64,000 bases of DNA from the NCBI RefSeq assembly GCF_030865425.1, contig NZ_JAVFCB010000012.1:33423-97422 (forward strand), read 5' to 3'. A program made the translations under genes and the position numbers. Within the stretch, counting starts at the first letter, position 1. Every line of letters begins with the position of its first letter. The notes below the pieces were generated by a model that made no database searches, was not told where the DNA came from, and saw only the letters and a program-made list of their open reading frames with translations. Below, in pieces: positions 41,877-50,164 of this stretch. The stretch comes from Microbacterium capsulatum. GTDB lineage: Bacteria; Actinomycetota; Actinomycetes; Actinomycetales; Microbacteriaceae.

Positions 41877-43931
41877 TCAGGCGGCCCCTTCGATCTCGAG
41901 GTTGCGGATGATGAGCGCGCCGTGCGGATCGACCGTCACCGTGAAGCCGGGCGGGACGACCGTGGTGGCGGTCGCCTCGAGCACGATCGCGGGGCCAGGG
42001 AACGTGTGTCCGGCCGCCAGCTCCTCGCGCTCGACGATGAGGGCGTCCTGCGGCACCCCGTCGAAGACGACAGGGCGGATCTCGGAGGGGAAGTCGCTCG
42101 ACCGGGCGACGGCGATCCGGGCCGCGTCGGTGCTGTCGAGCTCCCCCGTCACTCGTGTGCGCAGCGTCACCACTTCGATCTGAGCGCCGTAGTTCGCGTG
42201 TCCGTAGCGCTCCTCGTACTGGGTGGCGAAGCGGCGGGCGAGCGCGTCCAGGAAACCGGGCTCGAGCGGCTCGGCGGCGGAGGCCAGCGGGACCGTGAGG
42301 AAGAACTCCTGCGACTGGTAGCGCACGTCGACGGAATGCTCGGCAACGCGGCGATCCGCCGGGATGCCCTCCTGCTCGAGCGAGTCGACCGCGCCCTGCT
42401 CCATCTCGCGCAGCGTCCGGCTCATGTCCGCGAGGTCCAGATCCTCGTCCAGGAAGAAGTAGGGCTCCGTGAAGTCCTTGCGCACGTTGCTCTGCAGCAT
42501 GCCCCAGGCGGAGAACGCACCGGGGAAGCGCGGCACCACGGTCTCGGCGATGCCCAGCTCCTTGGCGAGGAAGACGGCGTGCATCGCGCCCGCGCCGCCG
42601 AAGGCGACGAGGGCGAAGTCGCGCGGTTCGATGCCGCGGGAGATCGTGATGGTGCGGATGGCCTGCGCCATCTGCGAGTTGGCCACGGCGCAGATGCCCT
42701 CAGCGATCTCGATCAGCCCGAGGCCGAGACGGTCGCCGACCGACGCGAGCGCGGCTTCGGCCGCGGCCCGGTCGAGGACCATCTGCCCGCCGGCGAAGTT
42801 GTCGGCGTCGACCCGGCCCAGCACGAGATTGGCGTCCGTGACGGTGGGCTCGACACCGCCGCGCCCGTAGCACGCGGGCCCGGGATCAGCCCCGGCCGAG
42901 CGGGGCCCCACCCGCAGGCCGCCCGCTTCGATCCAGGCCACGGACCCGCCGCCGGCTCCGATGGTGTGGATGTTCACGACGCTCATCAGCATCGGCTGCC
43001 CCTCGAGCGTCGCCTCCGTGGAGACGTCAGGCACGCCGTCGATGATGAGCGAGACGTCGAACGAGGTGCCGCCCATGTCGACCCCGATGAGGTTGCGGGT
43101 CGAGAGGGTCTCGGTCAGCTTCTCGCAGCCGATCGCGCCGCCGACCGGGCCGGAGAGCAGGGTCTGCAGCGGCCGCTCGCGCGCGGAGCGCGCCGTGAGC
43201 ACTCCCCCGGAGGACTGCATGATGTGCAGGGGGACGTCGACGCCGCGGCCGGCGAGCTGCTCCTCGAGATCGACGAGGTAGTTGCGGACGACGGGTCCCG
43301 TGTACGCCTCGACGACCGCCGAGGAGGTGCGCTCATACTCTCGCCATTCCTTGGCGGATTCGTGCGACAGGGACACCGTGAAGTCCTCGCCGAGCACCTC
43401 GCGCAGGATCTCGCGTGCGCGCAGTTCGTGCGCCGGGTTCTTGTAGCTGAACAGGAAGGCGACGGCGACCGCGCCGTATCCGCCTTCCCGTGCCCGCCGG
43501 CCGGCCGCGCGGACCGCGTCCTCGTCGAGCGGGGTCAGCTCGCTGCCGTCGTACTGCAGACGACCGGGGATCCCGATCACGTCCTTGCGCTCGATCAGCG
43601 GCCGCGGCTTGCGGTACTGGGCGTTGTACAGCTCGTAACGGGGCCCGCGCGCGATGTGATAGCTGTCCTGCACGCCATCGGTGGCGAGGAGCAGGACGTC
43701 GACCCCCCGTCGTTCGAGGAAGGCGTTCAGGCCCTGGGTCGTGCCGTGCACGATGAAGTCGATCTCCGACAGATCGCCGACGAGCGATCCCATCCCCGCG
43801 AGAACTCCTCGGCTCAGTTCACCGGGGGTGGTCGACGCCTTCGTCGCCCGGTATCGCGCAGTCTCCTCGTCGTACGTCACGATGTCGGTGAAGGTCCCGC
43901 CGATGTCCATCGACACCCTGTAACTGCTCAC
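41877..43931 (-). CDS. hyuA: hydantoinase A-type subunit (HyuA2)
   Basis: A 684-residue ASKHA-fold subunit with both phosphate motifs intact: SMDIGGTFTDIV at residues 7-18 and GVDMGGTSFDVSLI further on, plus WREYERTSSAVVEAYTGPVV, LLSGPVGGAIGCEKL and the C-terminal IVLEATATTVVPPGFTVTV. The GTG at 43931 is chosen because AAAGGAGG lies six bases before it; an upstream in-frame ATG would add a non-conserved leader. First gene of the leftward locus and partner of HyuB2. Confidence 0.93.
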   Translation of the reverse strand: MSSYRVSMDIGGTFTDIVTYDEETARYRATKASTTPGELSRGVLAGMGSLVGDLSEIDFIVHGTTQGLNAFLERRGVDVLLLATDGVQDSYHIARGPRYELYNAQYRKPRPLIERKDVIGIPGRLQYDGSELTPLDEDAVRAAGRRAREGGYGAVAVAFLFSYKNPAHELRAREILREVLGEDFTVSLSHESAKEWREYERTSSAVVEAYTGPVVRNYLVDLEEQLAGRGVDVPLHIMQSSGGVLTARSARERPLQTLLSGPVGGAIGCEKLTETLSTRNLIGVDMGGTSFDVSLIIDGVPDVSTEATLEGQPMLMSVVNIHTIGAGGGSVAWIEAGGLRVGPRSAGADPGPACYGRGGVEPTVTDANLVLGRVDADNFAGGQMVLDRAAAEAALASVGDRLGLGLIEIAEGICAVANSQMAQAIRTITISRGIEPRDFALVAFGGAGAMHAVFLAKELGIAETVVPRFPGAFSAWGMLQSNVRKDFTEPYFFLDEDLDLADMSRTLREMEQGAVDSLEQEGIPADRRVAEHSVDVRYQSQEFFLTVPLASAAEPLEPGFLDALARRFATQYEERYGHANYGAQIEVVTLRTRVTGELDSTDAARIAVARSSDFPSEIRPVVFDGVPQDALIVEREELAAGHTFPGPAIVLEATATTVVPPGFTVTVDPHGALIIRNLEIEGAA

Positions 43932-44071
43932 GCGCTGCCTCCTTTGGCACTCGGGTAAGAAGCACCCTAGGAGGGCCTCGATCGCAGATTCGGGCATTTT
44001 GAACAATCTCATCTCCCCCAGTCATGCGCTCTGCACAAGAAGGTCGTCGAAACCGACTTACCGTGAGACCC
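43932..44071. promoter_or_regulatory. divergent promoter region between hyu locus and ridA
   Basis: The 140-base gap must hold the promoter of the 12-gene leftward run and that of ridA. On the minus strand TAGGGT (43969-43964) is a possible -10, followed by the strong ribosome site AAAGGAGG (43945-43938). On the plus strand TACCGT (44059-44064) stands seven bases before ATG 44072, giving a leaderless ridA. No obvious operator is visible. Confidence 0.4.
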
Positions 44072-44425
44072 ATGACTGCAGAACCGAACCTCGGCACCTA
44101 CGGATCCGCCCGCGTCGCGAACGGAATCGTCTTCACCTCGGGCAAGATCGGCCTGGACGAAGACGGCCGGCGACCGGAGGAGTTCTCGGACGAGGTCCGT
44201 GCCGCGATCGCCGACCTCGACAAGACCCTCCGCGAGCACGGATCCGACCTGACCGCCCTGCTGCAGGTGCACTGCATCCTGAGCGACATGGACCGCTTCG
44301 CGGAGTTCGACGCCGTCTACCGCGAGCTGATCCCCGCCCCGGTGCCGCCGCGTTTCACCCACGGCGGAGACCTCGTGCAGGACTTCCGCTTCGAGATCGT
44401 CGCCGTCGCCGCTGTGCGCAGCTGA
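44072..44425 (+). CDS. ridA: RidA-family enamine/imine deaminase
   Basis: A 117-residue Rid protein; RidA hydrolyses reactive enamines and imines released by PLP enzymes and other nitrogen chemistry. Visible motifs are VANGIVFTSGKIGLD, VRAAIADLDKTLREHGSDLTALLQVHCIL and the final RFEIVAVAAV. The Arg of the usual PxR substrate motif falls in VPPRFTHGGDLVQDF. Divergent from the hyu locus; the peptidase gene begins five bases after its stop. Confidence 0.88.
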   Translation: MTAEPNLGTYGSARVANGIVFTSGKIGLDEDGRRPEEFSDEVRAAIADLDKTLREHGSDLTALLQVHCILSDMDRFAEFDAVYRELIPAPVPPRFTHGGDLVQDFRFEIVAVAAVRS

Positions 44426-44430
44426 CGCGG

Positions 44431-45468
44431 ATGATCGCCGTGGAGATCCCTCCCCGCATCGCGGACGACCGCGCGGGCGCCGTGCAGCGCGGCGTCGATC
44501 TCGCCGTGGCGTTGACGGACGCCCGCGCGAATCAGCTCGACCCCGACGGATTCGCGCAGCTCGCCCGCAGTCTCGCGACCGAGCTCGGGCTCGGCATCCG
44601 CATCACCGCGGGAGATCGGCTCGCCGCCGAGGGCTTCGGCGGGATCGTCGCGATCGGGGCCGGTTCGTCGCATCGCCCTGCACTGGTGGAGCTGTGGTGG
44701 GCCGGCGCGGCCACCGACCCTCAGGCGCCTCCGCGCGGGGCGATCGCGCTGGCGGGCAAGGGGATCACCTTCGACAGCGGCGGCCTGTCGATGAAGGACC
44801 CGGCGGCGATGTACGGCATGCACACCGACTGCGCGGGAGCGGCGGCCGTGCTCGGCGCGATCGTCGCACTGGCCGAGCTCGGCTGCGACACCCCGGTGTA
44901 CGCGGCGCTGCCCCTCGCCGAGAACATGCCGGGCCCCGGTGCGGTCCGTCCCGGTGACGTCGTCCGGATGCGCAACGGCATCGGGCTCGAAATCGTGGAC
45001 ACGGACTTCGAGGGCAGGGTGGTCCTGGCGGACGCGCTGGCGCTGCTTCAGGAGTCCCGCCCCCGGGCGGTGATCAGCCTGGCGACCCTCACCCTTCAGG
45101 CCGTCATCGCCCTCGGGCCCGAGATCGCCGCGCTCATCGGTCGCGATGACGCGCTCGCCGGGCGCGTGCTGGCCGCCGCCGCACGCGCGGAGGAACCGAT
45201 GTGGGCGTTGCCCTGGGCCGAGCGCTACGCGTCGCAGATCCGGTCGATCGCCCCCGGCGCGACGTATCGCAACCATCCGCGGGCGGACTCCGGTCGGGCG
45301 ATCACCGCGGCCCTGCTCCTCGGGGCGTTCCTGCCCCCCGAGACGCCCTTCGTCCACGTCGACTTCGCCGGCCCGGCGGTCACGATGCGCGACGGCGCAC
45401 CCACGGCCACCGGCTACGGCGTCCGCACCCTCATCGAACTCGTGACAGAGTGGCCGGGGCTCGACTGA
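44431..45468 (+). CDS. short M17 (leucyl aminopeptidase-like) metallopeptidase
   Basis: A 345-residue M17 protein; standard members have about 480-500 residues, so most of the N-terminal regulatory domain is missing. The catalytic core keeps LAGKGITFDSGGLSMK (Lys and Asp ligands) and GDVVRMRNGIGLEIVDTD, but NTDAEGR is DTDFEGRVVLADAL and the MKADMGGAA block is GMHTDCAGAA. The core Asp, Glu and Arg remain. In this context it could release amino acids from dipeptides or N-carbamoyl/N-acyl amino acids formed by ring opening; that role is inferred. Confidence 0.85.
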   Translation: MIAVEIPPRIADDRAGAVQRGVDLAVALTDARANQLDPDGFAQLARSLATELGLGIRITAGDRLAAEGFGGIVAIGAGSSHRPALVELWWAGAATDPQAPPRGAIALAGKGITFDSGGLSMKDPAAMYGMHTDCAGAAAVLGAIVALAELGCDTPVYAALPLAENMPGPGAVRPGDVVRMRNGIGLEIVDTDFEGRVVLADALALLQESRPRAVISLATLTLQAVIALGPEIAALIGRDDALAGRVLAAAARAEEPMWALPWAERYASQIRSIAPGATYRNHPRADSGRAITAALLLGAFLPPETPFVHVDFAGPAVTMRDGAPTATGYGVRTLIELVTEWPGLD

Positions 45469-45518
45469 GCCGCATCGACCGGGCCCTGCCGGCCCCCGAA
45501 TCCAGAGAGCACCCGAAG

Positions 45519-46727
45519 ATGCCCGCATTCCCCGTGTCGCGGATCCGCGCCCAGTTCCCCTCCCTCCGTGAGGGGAGCGCGTTCTTCGACGGGCCCGGAG
45601 GAACGCAGACCCCGGAGTGCGTGGCGGCGGCGATCCGCGACGCGCTCGTCGCCGCGGTGTCGCAGCGCGGACGGAACTCCCATTTCGCCCGCGGCGCGGA
45701 CCGGATCGTGAACGCGGCGCGGGCGGCCATGGGCGACTTCCTCCACGTGTCTCCCGAGGCGGTGGTGTTCGGCCGCAGCGCCACCCAGCTGACATTCGAC
45801 TTCTCCGCCGCGATCGGCGAGCTCCTCGACTCCGGCGACGAGATCGCGCTCAGCCGGCTCGACCACGACGCCAACGTCGCGCCGTGGCTTGCGGTCGCGG
45901 AGGCGAAGGGCCTGCAGGTCCGGTGGATCGACTTCGACCGGACGACCGGGGAGATCTCCCTCGACGACGCCGCCCGTGCCATCACGCCGCGGACGAGACT
46001 CGTCGCGATCGCTGCCGCGTCCAACCTCCTGGGCACCACACCCGACATCGCCGCGATCGCCGGGATGGCGCACGAGGTCGGTGCACTGGTCTACGTCGAC
46101 GCGGTGGCCTACGCCGCGCACGAGCTCATCGACCTGGACCGGATGGGTGCCGATTTCGTGGTGTGCTCGAGCTACAAGTTCTGCGGGCCGCACCTCGGGA
46201 TCCTCGGGTCCCGCCCGGAGACGCTCCAGCGTCTGCACACCCGGAAGCTGCGGCCGTCCACGGAGCAGGTGCCGGAGCGCTTCGAGCTCGGCACCCTCCC
46301 CTACGAGCTGCTGGCGGGGGTGACGGCGACGGTCGAGTTCCTCGCCGGCCTCGTGCCCGCCGACCGGTCGCGTCGCGAGCGTCTCGAGGCGTCCTACCGG
46401 GCGATGCAGCACCACGAGGACGCACTGCGCGATCGCCTGCTCACGGGGCTGGACGCGATCCCCGGCGTGACGCGGATCGGCGTGCCGCCGGCGGCGACGC
46501 CGACCGTCCTGTTCGCGATCGACGGTGTTCCCGTCGACGAGGCGTGCCGCGTGCTGGGCGATCGGGAGATCATCGTCGGCGGCGGGACCTTCTACGCGTA
46601 CGAGGCCGCCCGGTGGGCCGACCTCGGCGACGGCGGGATCCGTGCCGGGATCTCCCTCTACACCACCGTCGACGACATCGATCGTCTCCTCAGCGGCGTC
46701 CGCGACCTGGCCTCCCGGCGCCCCTGA
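45519..46727 (+). CDS. class V aminotransferase / cysteine desulfurase-like PLP enzyme
   Basis: A 402-residue fold-type I PLP enzyme of the SufS/isopenicillin-N-epimerase-like branch. FFDGPGGTQTPECV at the start, SRLDHDANVAPWL, VYVDAVAYAAHELID and the PLP lysine in VCSSYKFCGPHLG (about residue 227) are clear. The SufS active-site cysteine region is not obvious near residue 340-360, so it may be an epimerase, lyase or selenocysteine-lyase-like enzyme. Together with the DUF917 gene it could handle released sulfur, but this is speculative. Operon with ridA and M17. Confidence 0.85.
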   Translation: MPAFPVSRIRAQFPSLREGSAFFDGPGGTQTPECVAAAIRDALVAAVSQRGRNSHFARGADRIVNAARAAMGDFLHVSPEAVVFGRSATQLTFDFSAAIGELLDSGDEIALSRLDHDANVAPWLAVAEAKGLQVRWIDFDRTTGEISLDDAARAITPRTRLVAIAAASNLLGTTPDIAAIAGMAHEVGALVYVDAVAYAAHELIDLDRMGADFVVCSSYKFCGPHLGILGSRPETLQRLHTRKLRPSTEQVPERFELGTLPYELLAGVTATVEFLAGLVPADRSRRERLEASYRAMQHHEDALRDRLLTGLDAIPGVTRIGVPPAATPTVLFAIDGVPVDEACRVLGDREIIVGGGTFYAYEAARWADLGDGGIRAGISLYTTVDDIDRLLSGVRDLASRRP

Positions 46728-46748
46728 ACCGACCGACGCGGATCCCGC

Positions 46749-47330
46749 TCACCCGACCACGAGGAGCACCCGCGCGTCCACCGAGTCGACCGTCAATCGC
46801 TCCGCGCCGGATCGGGGCAGGATCAGGGCGTCCATCGCATGGGCGGTGAGGCCGTCTGCGCTCACACTGCCGGATCGGACCACCACCGCCTGCACATCCT
46901 CCGGAAGCGATCCCCTGCCGTCCAGGTCCGCGAACGCGAGGATCGGCGTCGCGGCTGCGCGGACGCGGGAGAGCACCAGGATCCGGCTGAGCTCCGCACG
47001 CAGCGTCGGGCGCCGGAACTCGAGGTGCGCCCCGGTCCGATGCAGGACCCGCTCCTTGCGCAGTCCCACCGGCGGAGCGGATCCGATCTCCACCTGCGGG
47101 CCGCCGATCCCGGCGATCATGTGCACCGCGTGGGGGCCGAGGCTCATGGTCCCGACCGGTCCGCGGAACTCGACCAGCTGGAGCACCCACGCGCCCCGGC
47201 CGTCTGTCCCCTCCGAGCCGCAGATCTCGCGCACCTGCCCGCCTCCCGCGACGAGGGAACGTCGCGGGAGGTGGCGCAGATGCGACAGCCGCGATGCGGC
47301 CGGCGCCGGCGCGAGGGGCAGTGACCGCAT
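46749..47330 (-). CDS. HutD/Ves-like cupin protein
   Basis: A 193-residue protein with the HutD pattern: LPRRSLVAGGGQVREIC (family NGGGxTREI), a central GPVGTMSLGPHAVHMIAGIGG, LRKERVLHRTGAHLEFRRPTLRAELSR and a second cupin barrel VQAVVVRSG. HutD limits histidine breakdown in some bacteria, perhaps by binding an intermediate such as formylglutamate. ATG 47330 is four bases beyond the Amt stop, so it is cotranscribed with the ammonium transporter. It is convergent with the PLP enzyme gene. Confidence 0.7.
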   Translation of the reverse strand: MRSLPLAPAPAASRLSHLRHLPRRSLVAGGGQVREICGSEGTDGRGAWVLQLVEFRGPVGTMSLGPHAVHMIAGIGGPQVEIGSAPPVGLRKERVLHRTGAHLEFRRPTLRAELSRILVLSRVRAAATPILAFADLDGRGSLPEDVQAVVVRSGSVSADGLTAHAMDALILPRSGAERLTVDSVDARVLLVVG

Positions 47331-47334
47331 CGGA

Positions 47335-48603
47335 TCAGACCCGGGCGCCGATGAGGACATAGCCCTCCTCGCCGTGCACGACCGCGTCGATCCCGGCGAT
47401 CTCGTCCTGGTCCTTGATGCGGAACCCGAGCGCCTTGTCGACGACCCAGCCGATGACGAGGGCGAGGGTGAAGGAGTACACCAGCACCGAGCCGGCCGCG
47501 ATCGCCTGCGCCGCGAGCTGGGCGAGGCTGCCGCTGAAGATCAGGCCGGTGCCGTTGGCGAAGATGCCCAGGTACAGCGTCCCGAGGATGCCGCCGATCA
47601 GGTGGATGCCCACCACGTCGAGCGAGTCGTCGAAGCCGAGCTTGAACTTCAGGTCGATCGCGAGCTGGCAGACCGCGCCGGCCAGGAGGCCGAGCACGAC
47701 CGCCCAGATCGGAGTCAGCGCGGCGCACGCGGGAGTGATCGCGACGAGGCCCGCCACGGCGCCGGATGCGGCGCCGACCGAGGTGGGCTTGCCGTTGCGG
47801 ATCTTCTCCATCACCAGCCAGCTGAGCAGGGCCGCCGCCGGGGCGGCGAGGGTGTTCACGAACGCGATCGAGGCGGTGCCGTCGGCGCCGAGCTCGGAGC
47901 CGGCGTTGAAGCCGAACCAGCCGAACCACAGCAGGCCGGCGCCCAGCAGCACGAACGGCGGGTTGTGCGGCACGTCGGCGCCCTTCTGGAAGCCGATGCG
48001 ACGGCCGAGCACCAGAGCGAGGGCGAGCCCCGCCGCACCGGCGTTGATGTGCACCGCGGTGCCGCCCGCGAAGTCGATCGCGCCGACGCCGAGCAGGTCG
48101 TGCAGTCCCTTCGTGACCCAGCCGCCGTAGGCGTAGCTCCCGTCCTTGTTGAGACCGAAGTTGAAGACCCAGCTCGCGACGGGGAAGTAGACGACGGTCG
48201 CCCAGATGCCGGCGAACACCATCCAGGAGCCGAACTTGGCCCGGTCGGCGATCGAGCCGGAGACGAGCGCGACGGTGATGATCGCGAACGTCGCCTGGAA
48301 CGCGACGAACGCGAGCGGCGGGTAGGCGGCGCCCTTGGGCACCTCGAGCAGGCTGTTCAGGCCGATCGCCGAGCCGTCGATGGTCCAGGGTGCGATCAGG
48401 CCCTTGCCGCTGGGGAACGCGATCGCGTACCCGTAGACGACCCACAGCACGCCGATCAGGCCGATCGCGCCGAAGCTCATCATCATCATGCTGATCACGC
48501 TCTTGGCCTTCACGAGGCCGCCGTAGAAGAAGGCCAGACCGGGCGTCATCAGCAGCACGAGCGCCGCCGAGATCAGCACGAAGGCCGTGTTTCCTTGATC
48601 CAT
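47335..48603 (-). CDS. amt: ammonium transporter
   Basis: A 422-residue Amt/Mep channel with eleven membrane segments. Conserved elements are TPGLAFFYGGLVKAKSV in the first helices, DFAGGTAVHINAGAAGLAL with the first pore His, and DVVGIHLIGGILGTLYLG with the second. GAAGGAA precedes the ATG. No glnK follows, unlike the common amtB-glnK pair; instead a HutD-like gene does. It would import ammonium or retrieve ammonia lost during heterocycle breakdown. Confidence 0.95.
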   Translation of the reverse strand: MDQGNTAFVLISAALVLLMTPGLAFFYGGLVKAKSVISMMMMSFGAIGLIGVLWVVYGYAIAFPSGKGLIAPWTIDGSAIGLNSLLEVPKGAAYPPLAFVAFQATFAIITVALVSGSIADRAKFGSWMVFAGIWATVVYFPVASWVFNFGLNKDGSYAYGGWVTKGLHDLLGVGAIDFAGGTAVHINAGAAGLALALVLGRRIGFQKGADVPHNPPFVLLGAGLLWFGWFGFNAGSELGADGTASIAFVNTLAAPAAALLSWLVMEKIRNGKPTSVGAASGAVAGLVAITPACAALTPIWAVVLGLLAGAVCQLAIDLKFKLGFDDSLDVVGIHLIGGILGTLYLGIFANGTGLIFSGSLAQLAAQAIAAGSVLVYSFTLALVIGWVVDKALGFRIKDQDEIAGIDAVVHGEEGYVLIGARV

Positions 48604-48690
48604 GTCAACCGTTCCTTCGGGTGAGGACGCGCATTCCGCGTCGGTTGGCGTCAGCCTGTCACCCGCACGTTGCGCCTTCCGACGCACTGT

Positions 48691-48706
48691 GTTTCGGATC
48701 GGTTTC
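48691..48706 (-). promoter_or_regulatory. possible GlnR half-sites upstream of amt
   Basis: On the minus strand GAAAC-n6-GAAAC (48706-48691) about 90 bases before the amt start. The spacing matches actinobacterial GlnR boxes, in which GTnAC and GAAAC half-sites alternate every eleven bases, but both here are of the GAAAC type. Confidence 0.3.
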
Positions 48707-48769
48707 GTGAGTGGCCGCCGCCGTGAACAGGTTGTTACGGCGGGCCGGATGCCCGGGATCGCCTGCCGG

Positions 48770-50062
48770 TCAGGCCCTGACGGCGACGGGGCGGCGCGAA
48801 CGGCCGCGCACCGTGAGGACGACCACGACGACGAGCGCGACGAGCGCGGGCACGCCGCCCGCGAGCAGGAACGTGAGCTCGCCGCCGAGCGCGTGCACGG
48901 ACCACCCCGTGGCGAGCGCGCCGGCCGCCTGCGCCCCGGTCATGCACATGACGTACAGCGACACCACGCGCCCGCGGATCGCGCCGTTCGTGGAGAGCTG
49001 GGTGAGCGAGTCGTTGCCGACCATGAACGCGGTCCGCATCAGCATCGCCGCGACCAGCCCCACGACGAAGAGCGCGGCGACCGGCGCGAGCCCGGAGCAC
49101 GCCCAGACCAGCCCTGAGCCGGCGAGCAGCAGTGCGGTGTCGCGCAGCCGAAGCTCGCGCCGCCGCGCGGCGAGCAGGCTGCCCAGCAGGGCGCCGACCG
49201 CCGACGCGGTCTGGAACAGGGTGTAACCCACCGTGCCGAGGCCGTAGCGCTCCTTCGCGGACCACGCCATCAGGATCGACGCGGTCAGCGCGAAGAACGC
49301 CAGGAACGTGATCAGCAGCAGTGCGGTGCGGATCTCGGGCTTGCGGCGCACGTACCGGACCGCCTCGAGGATCTGCCCGCGCCGGGCTGCGACCTTGATC
49401 GCCGGGTGCAGCGCGGAGCGCCGGATCCCGAGCAGCATCACGATGCCCGCGAGGGGTCCGAGGGGAGCTGCGACGAGAGCCCATCCCGGTCCGATGATCG
49501 CGACCAGGCCGGCCGTGAGCAGAGCACCGAGGATCCCGGCCAGCTGCTGGACCGCCGCGTTCAGGCTCATCGCGTTCGGCAGTGCACGGGTTCCGACGAC
49601 CTGCACCAGCAGGACGGCGCGGGCCGGTGCCTCGAACGCCGCCGAGACGCCGAGCACGAGCGAGGACGCGACGATCAGCGGCACGCCCGCCGTGCCGAGG
49701 ATGGCCGGCACGCCGAGGCAGAGCGCGGACAGGATCACGAGCAGCTGGGTCAGCACGACCATCTGCCGGGGCGCGAAGCGGTCGCTGAGCACGCCGCCCC
49801 AGGGAGCCAGAACGAGGGAGGGAACGAGCTGGAACGCCACCACGAGGGACACGAGGCCGACGTCTCCGGTGAGCTCGATCATCAGCGAGTCGGTGGCGAG
49901 CCGCGCCAGCCACCCGGACGCGGAGGTCGCGGCGAGGCCGGCGAAGTAGAGCCGGAAGTTCGCCACACGCAGGGCGGCGAACGTGGCACGGAAGGTCGGT
50001 CGGGCCTCGAGCACCGGCAGCGGCTCGGTGATCGGATGAACCACCCCCGACACAGAAGACAT
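48770..50062 (-). CDS. MFS transporter, drug-exporter-like
   Basis: A 430-residue major facilitator with twelve helices in two halves. The loop-2 motif appears as GGVLSDRFAPRQMVV and later repeats include APLGPLAGIVMLLG. It resembles the enterobactin/macrolide exporter (EntS/MefA, MFS_3) group. The start is placed at ATG 50062 next to a divergent LysR gene, whose regulator is the probable switch. The long reading frame continues upstream of this point only as an antisense of the LysR gene. Confidence 0.88.
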   Translation of the reverse strand: MSSVSGVVHPITEPLPVLEARPTFRATFAALRVANFRLYFAGLAATSASGWLARLATDSLMIELTGDVGLVSLVVAFQLVPSLVLAPWGGVLSDRFAPRQMVVLTQLLVILSALCLGVPAILGTAGVPLIVASSLVLGVSAAFEAPARAVLLVQVVGTRALPNAMSLNAAVQQLAGILGALLTAGLVAIIGPGWALVAAPLGPLAGIVMLLGIRRSALHPAIKVAARRGQILEAVRYVRRKPEIRTALLLITFLAFFALTASILMAWSAKERYGLGTVGYTLFQTASAVGALLGSLLAARRRELRLRDTALLLAGSGLVWACSGLAPVAALFVVGLVAAMLMRTAFMVGNDSLTQLSTNGAIRGRVVSLYVMCMTGAQAAGALATGWSVHALGGELTFLLAGGVPALVALVVVVVLTVRGRSRRPVAVRA

Positions 50063-50087
50063 GACTTCAACGGTACGGAGGATCACG

Positions 50088-50135
50088 CGATCATTCACAA
50101 TAATGATCGGCATAACAGTTATTGGATCTGTGAAT
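50088..50135. promoter_or_regulatory. nested palindromes between MFS and LysR genes
   Basis: CGATCATT-n6-AATGATCG (50088-50109) is a perfect 8-6-8 palindrome with T-n11-A character. A second dyad overlaps it: ATTCACA (50093-50099) with TGTGAAT (50129-50135), and inside it AATAA with TTATT. These fit recognition and activation sites of a LysR regulator. Confidence 0.65.
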
Positions 50136-50164
50136 GAGCAGGATCCGGGCAGGGAGGAGCGGGC

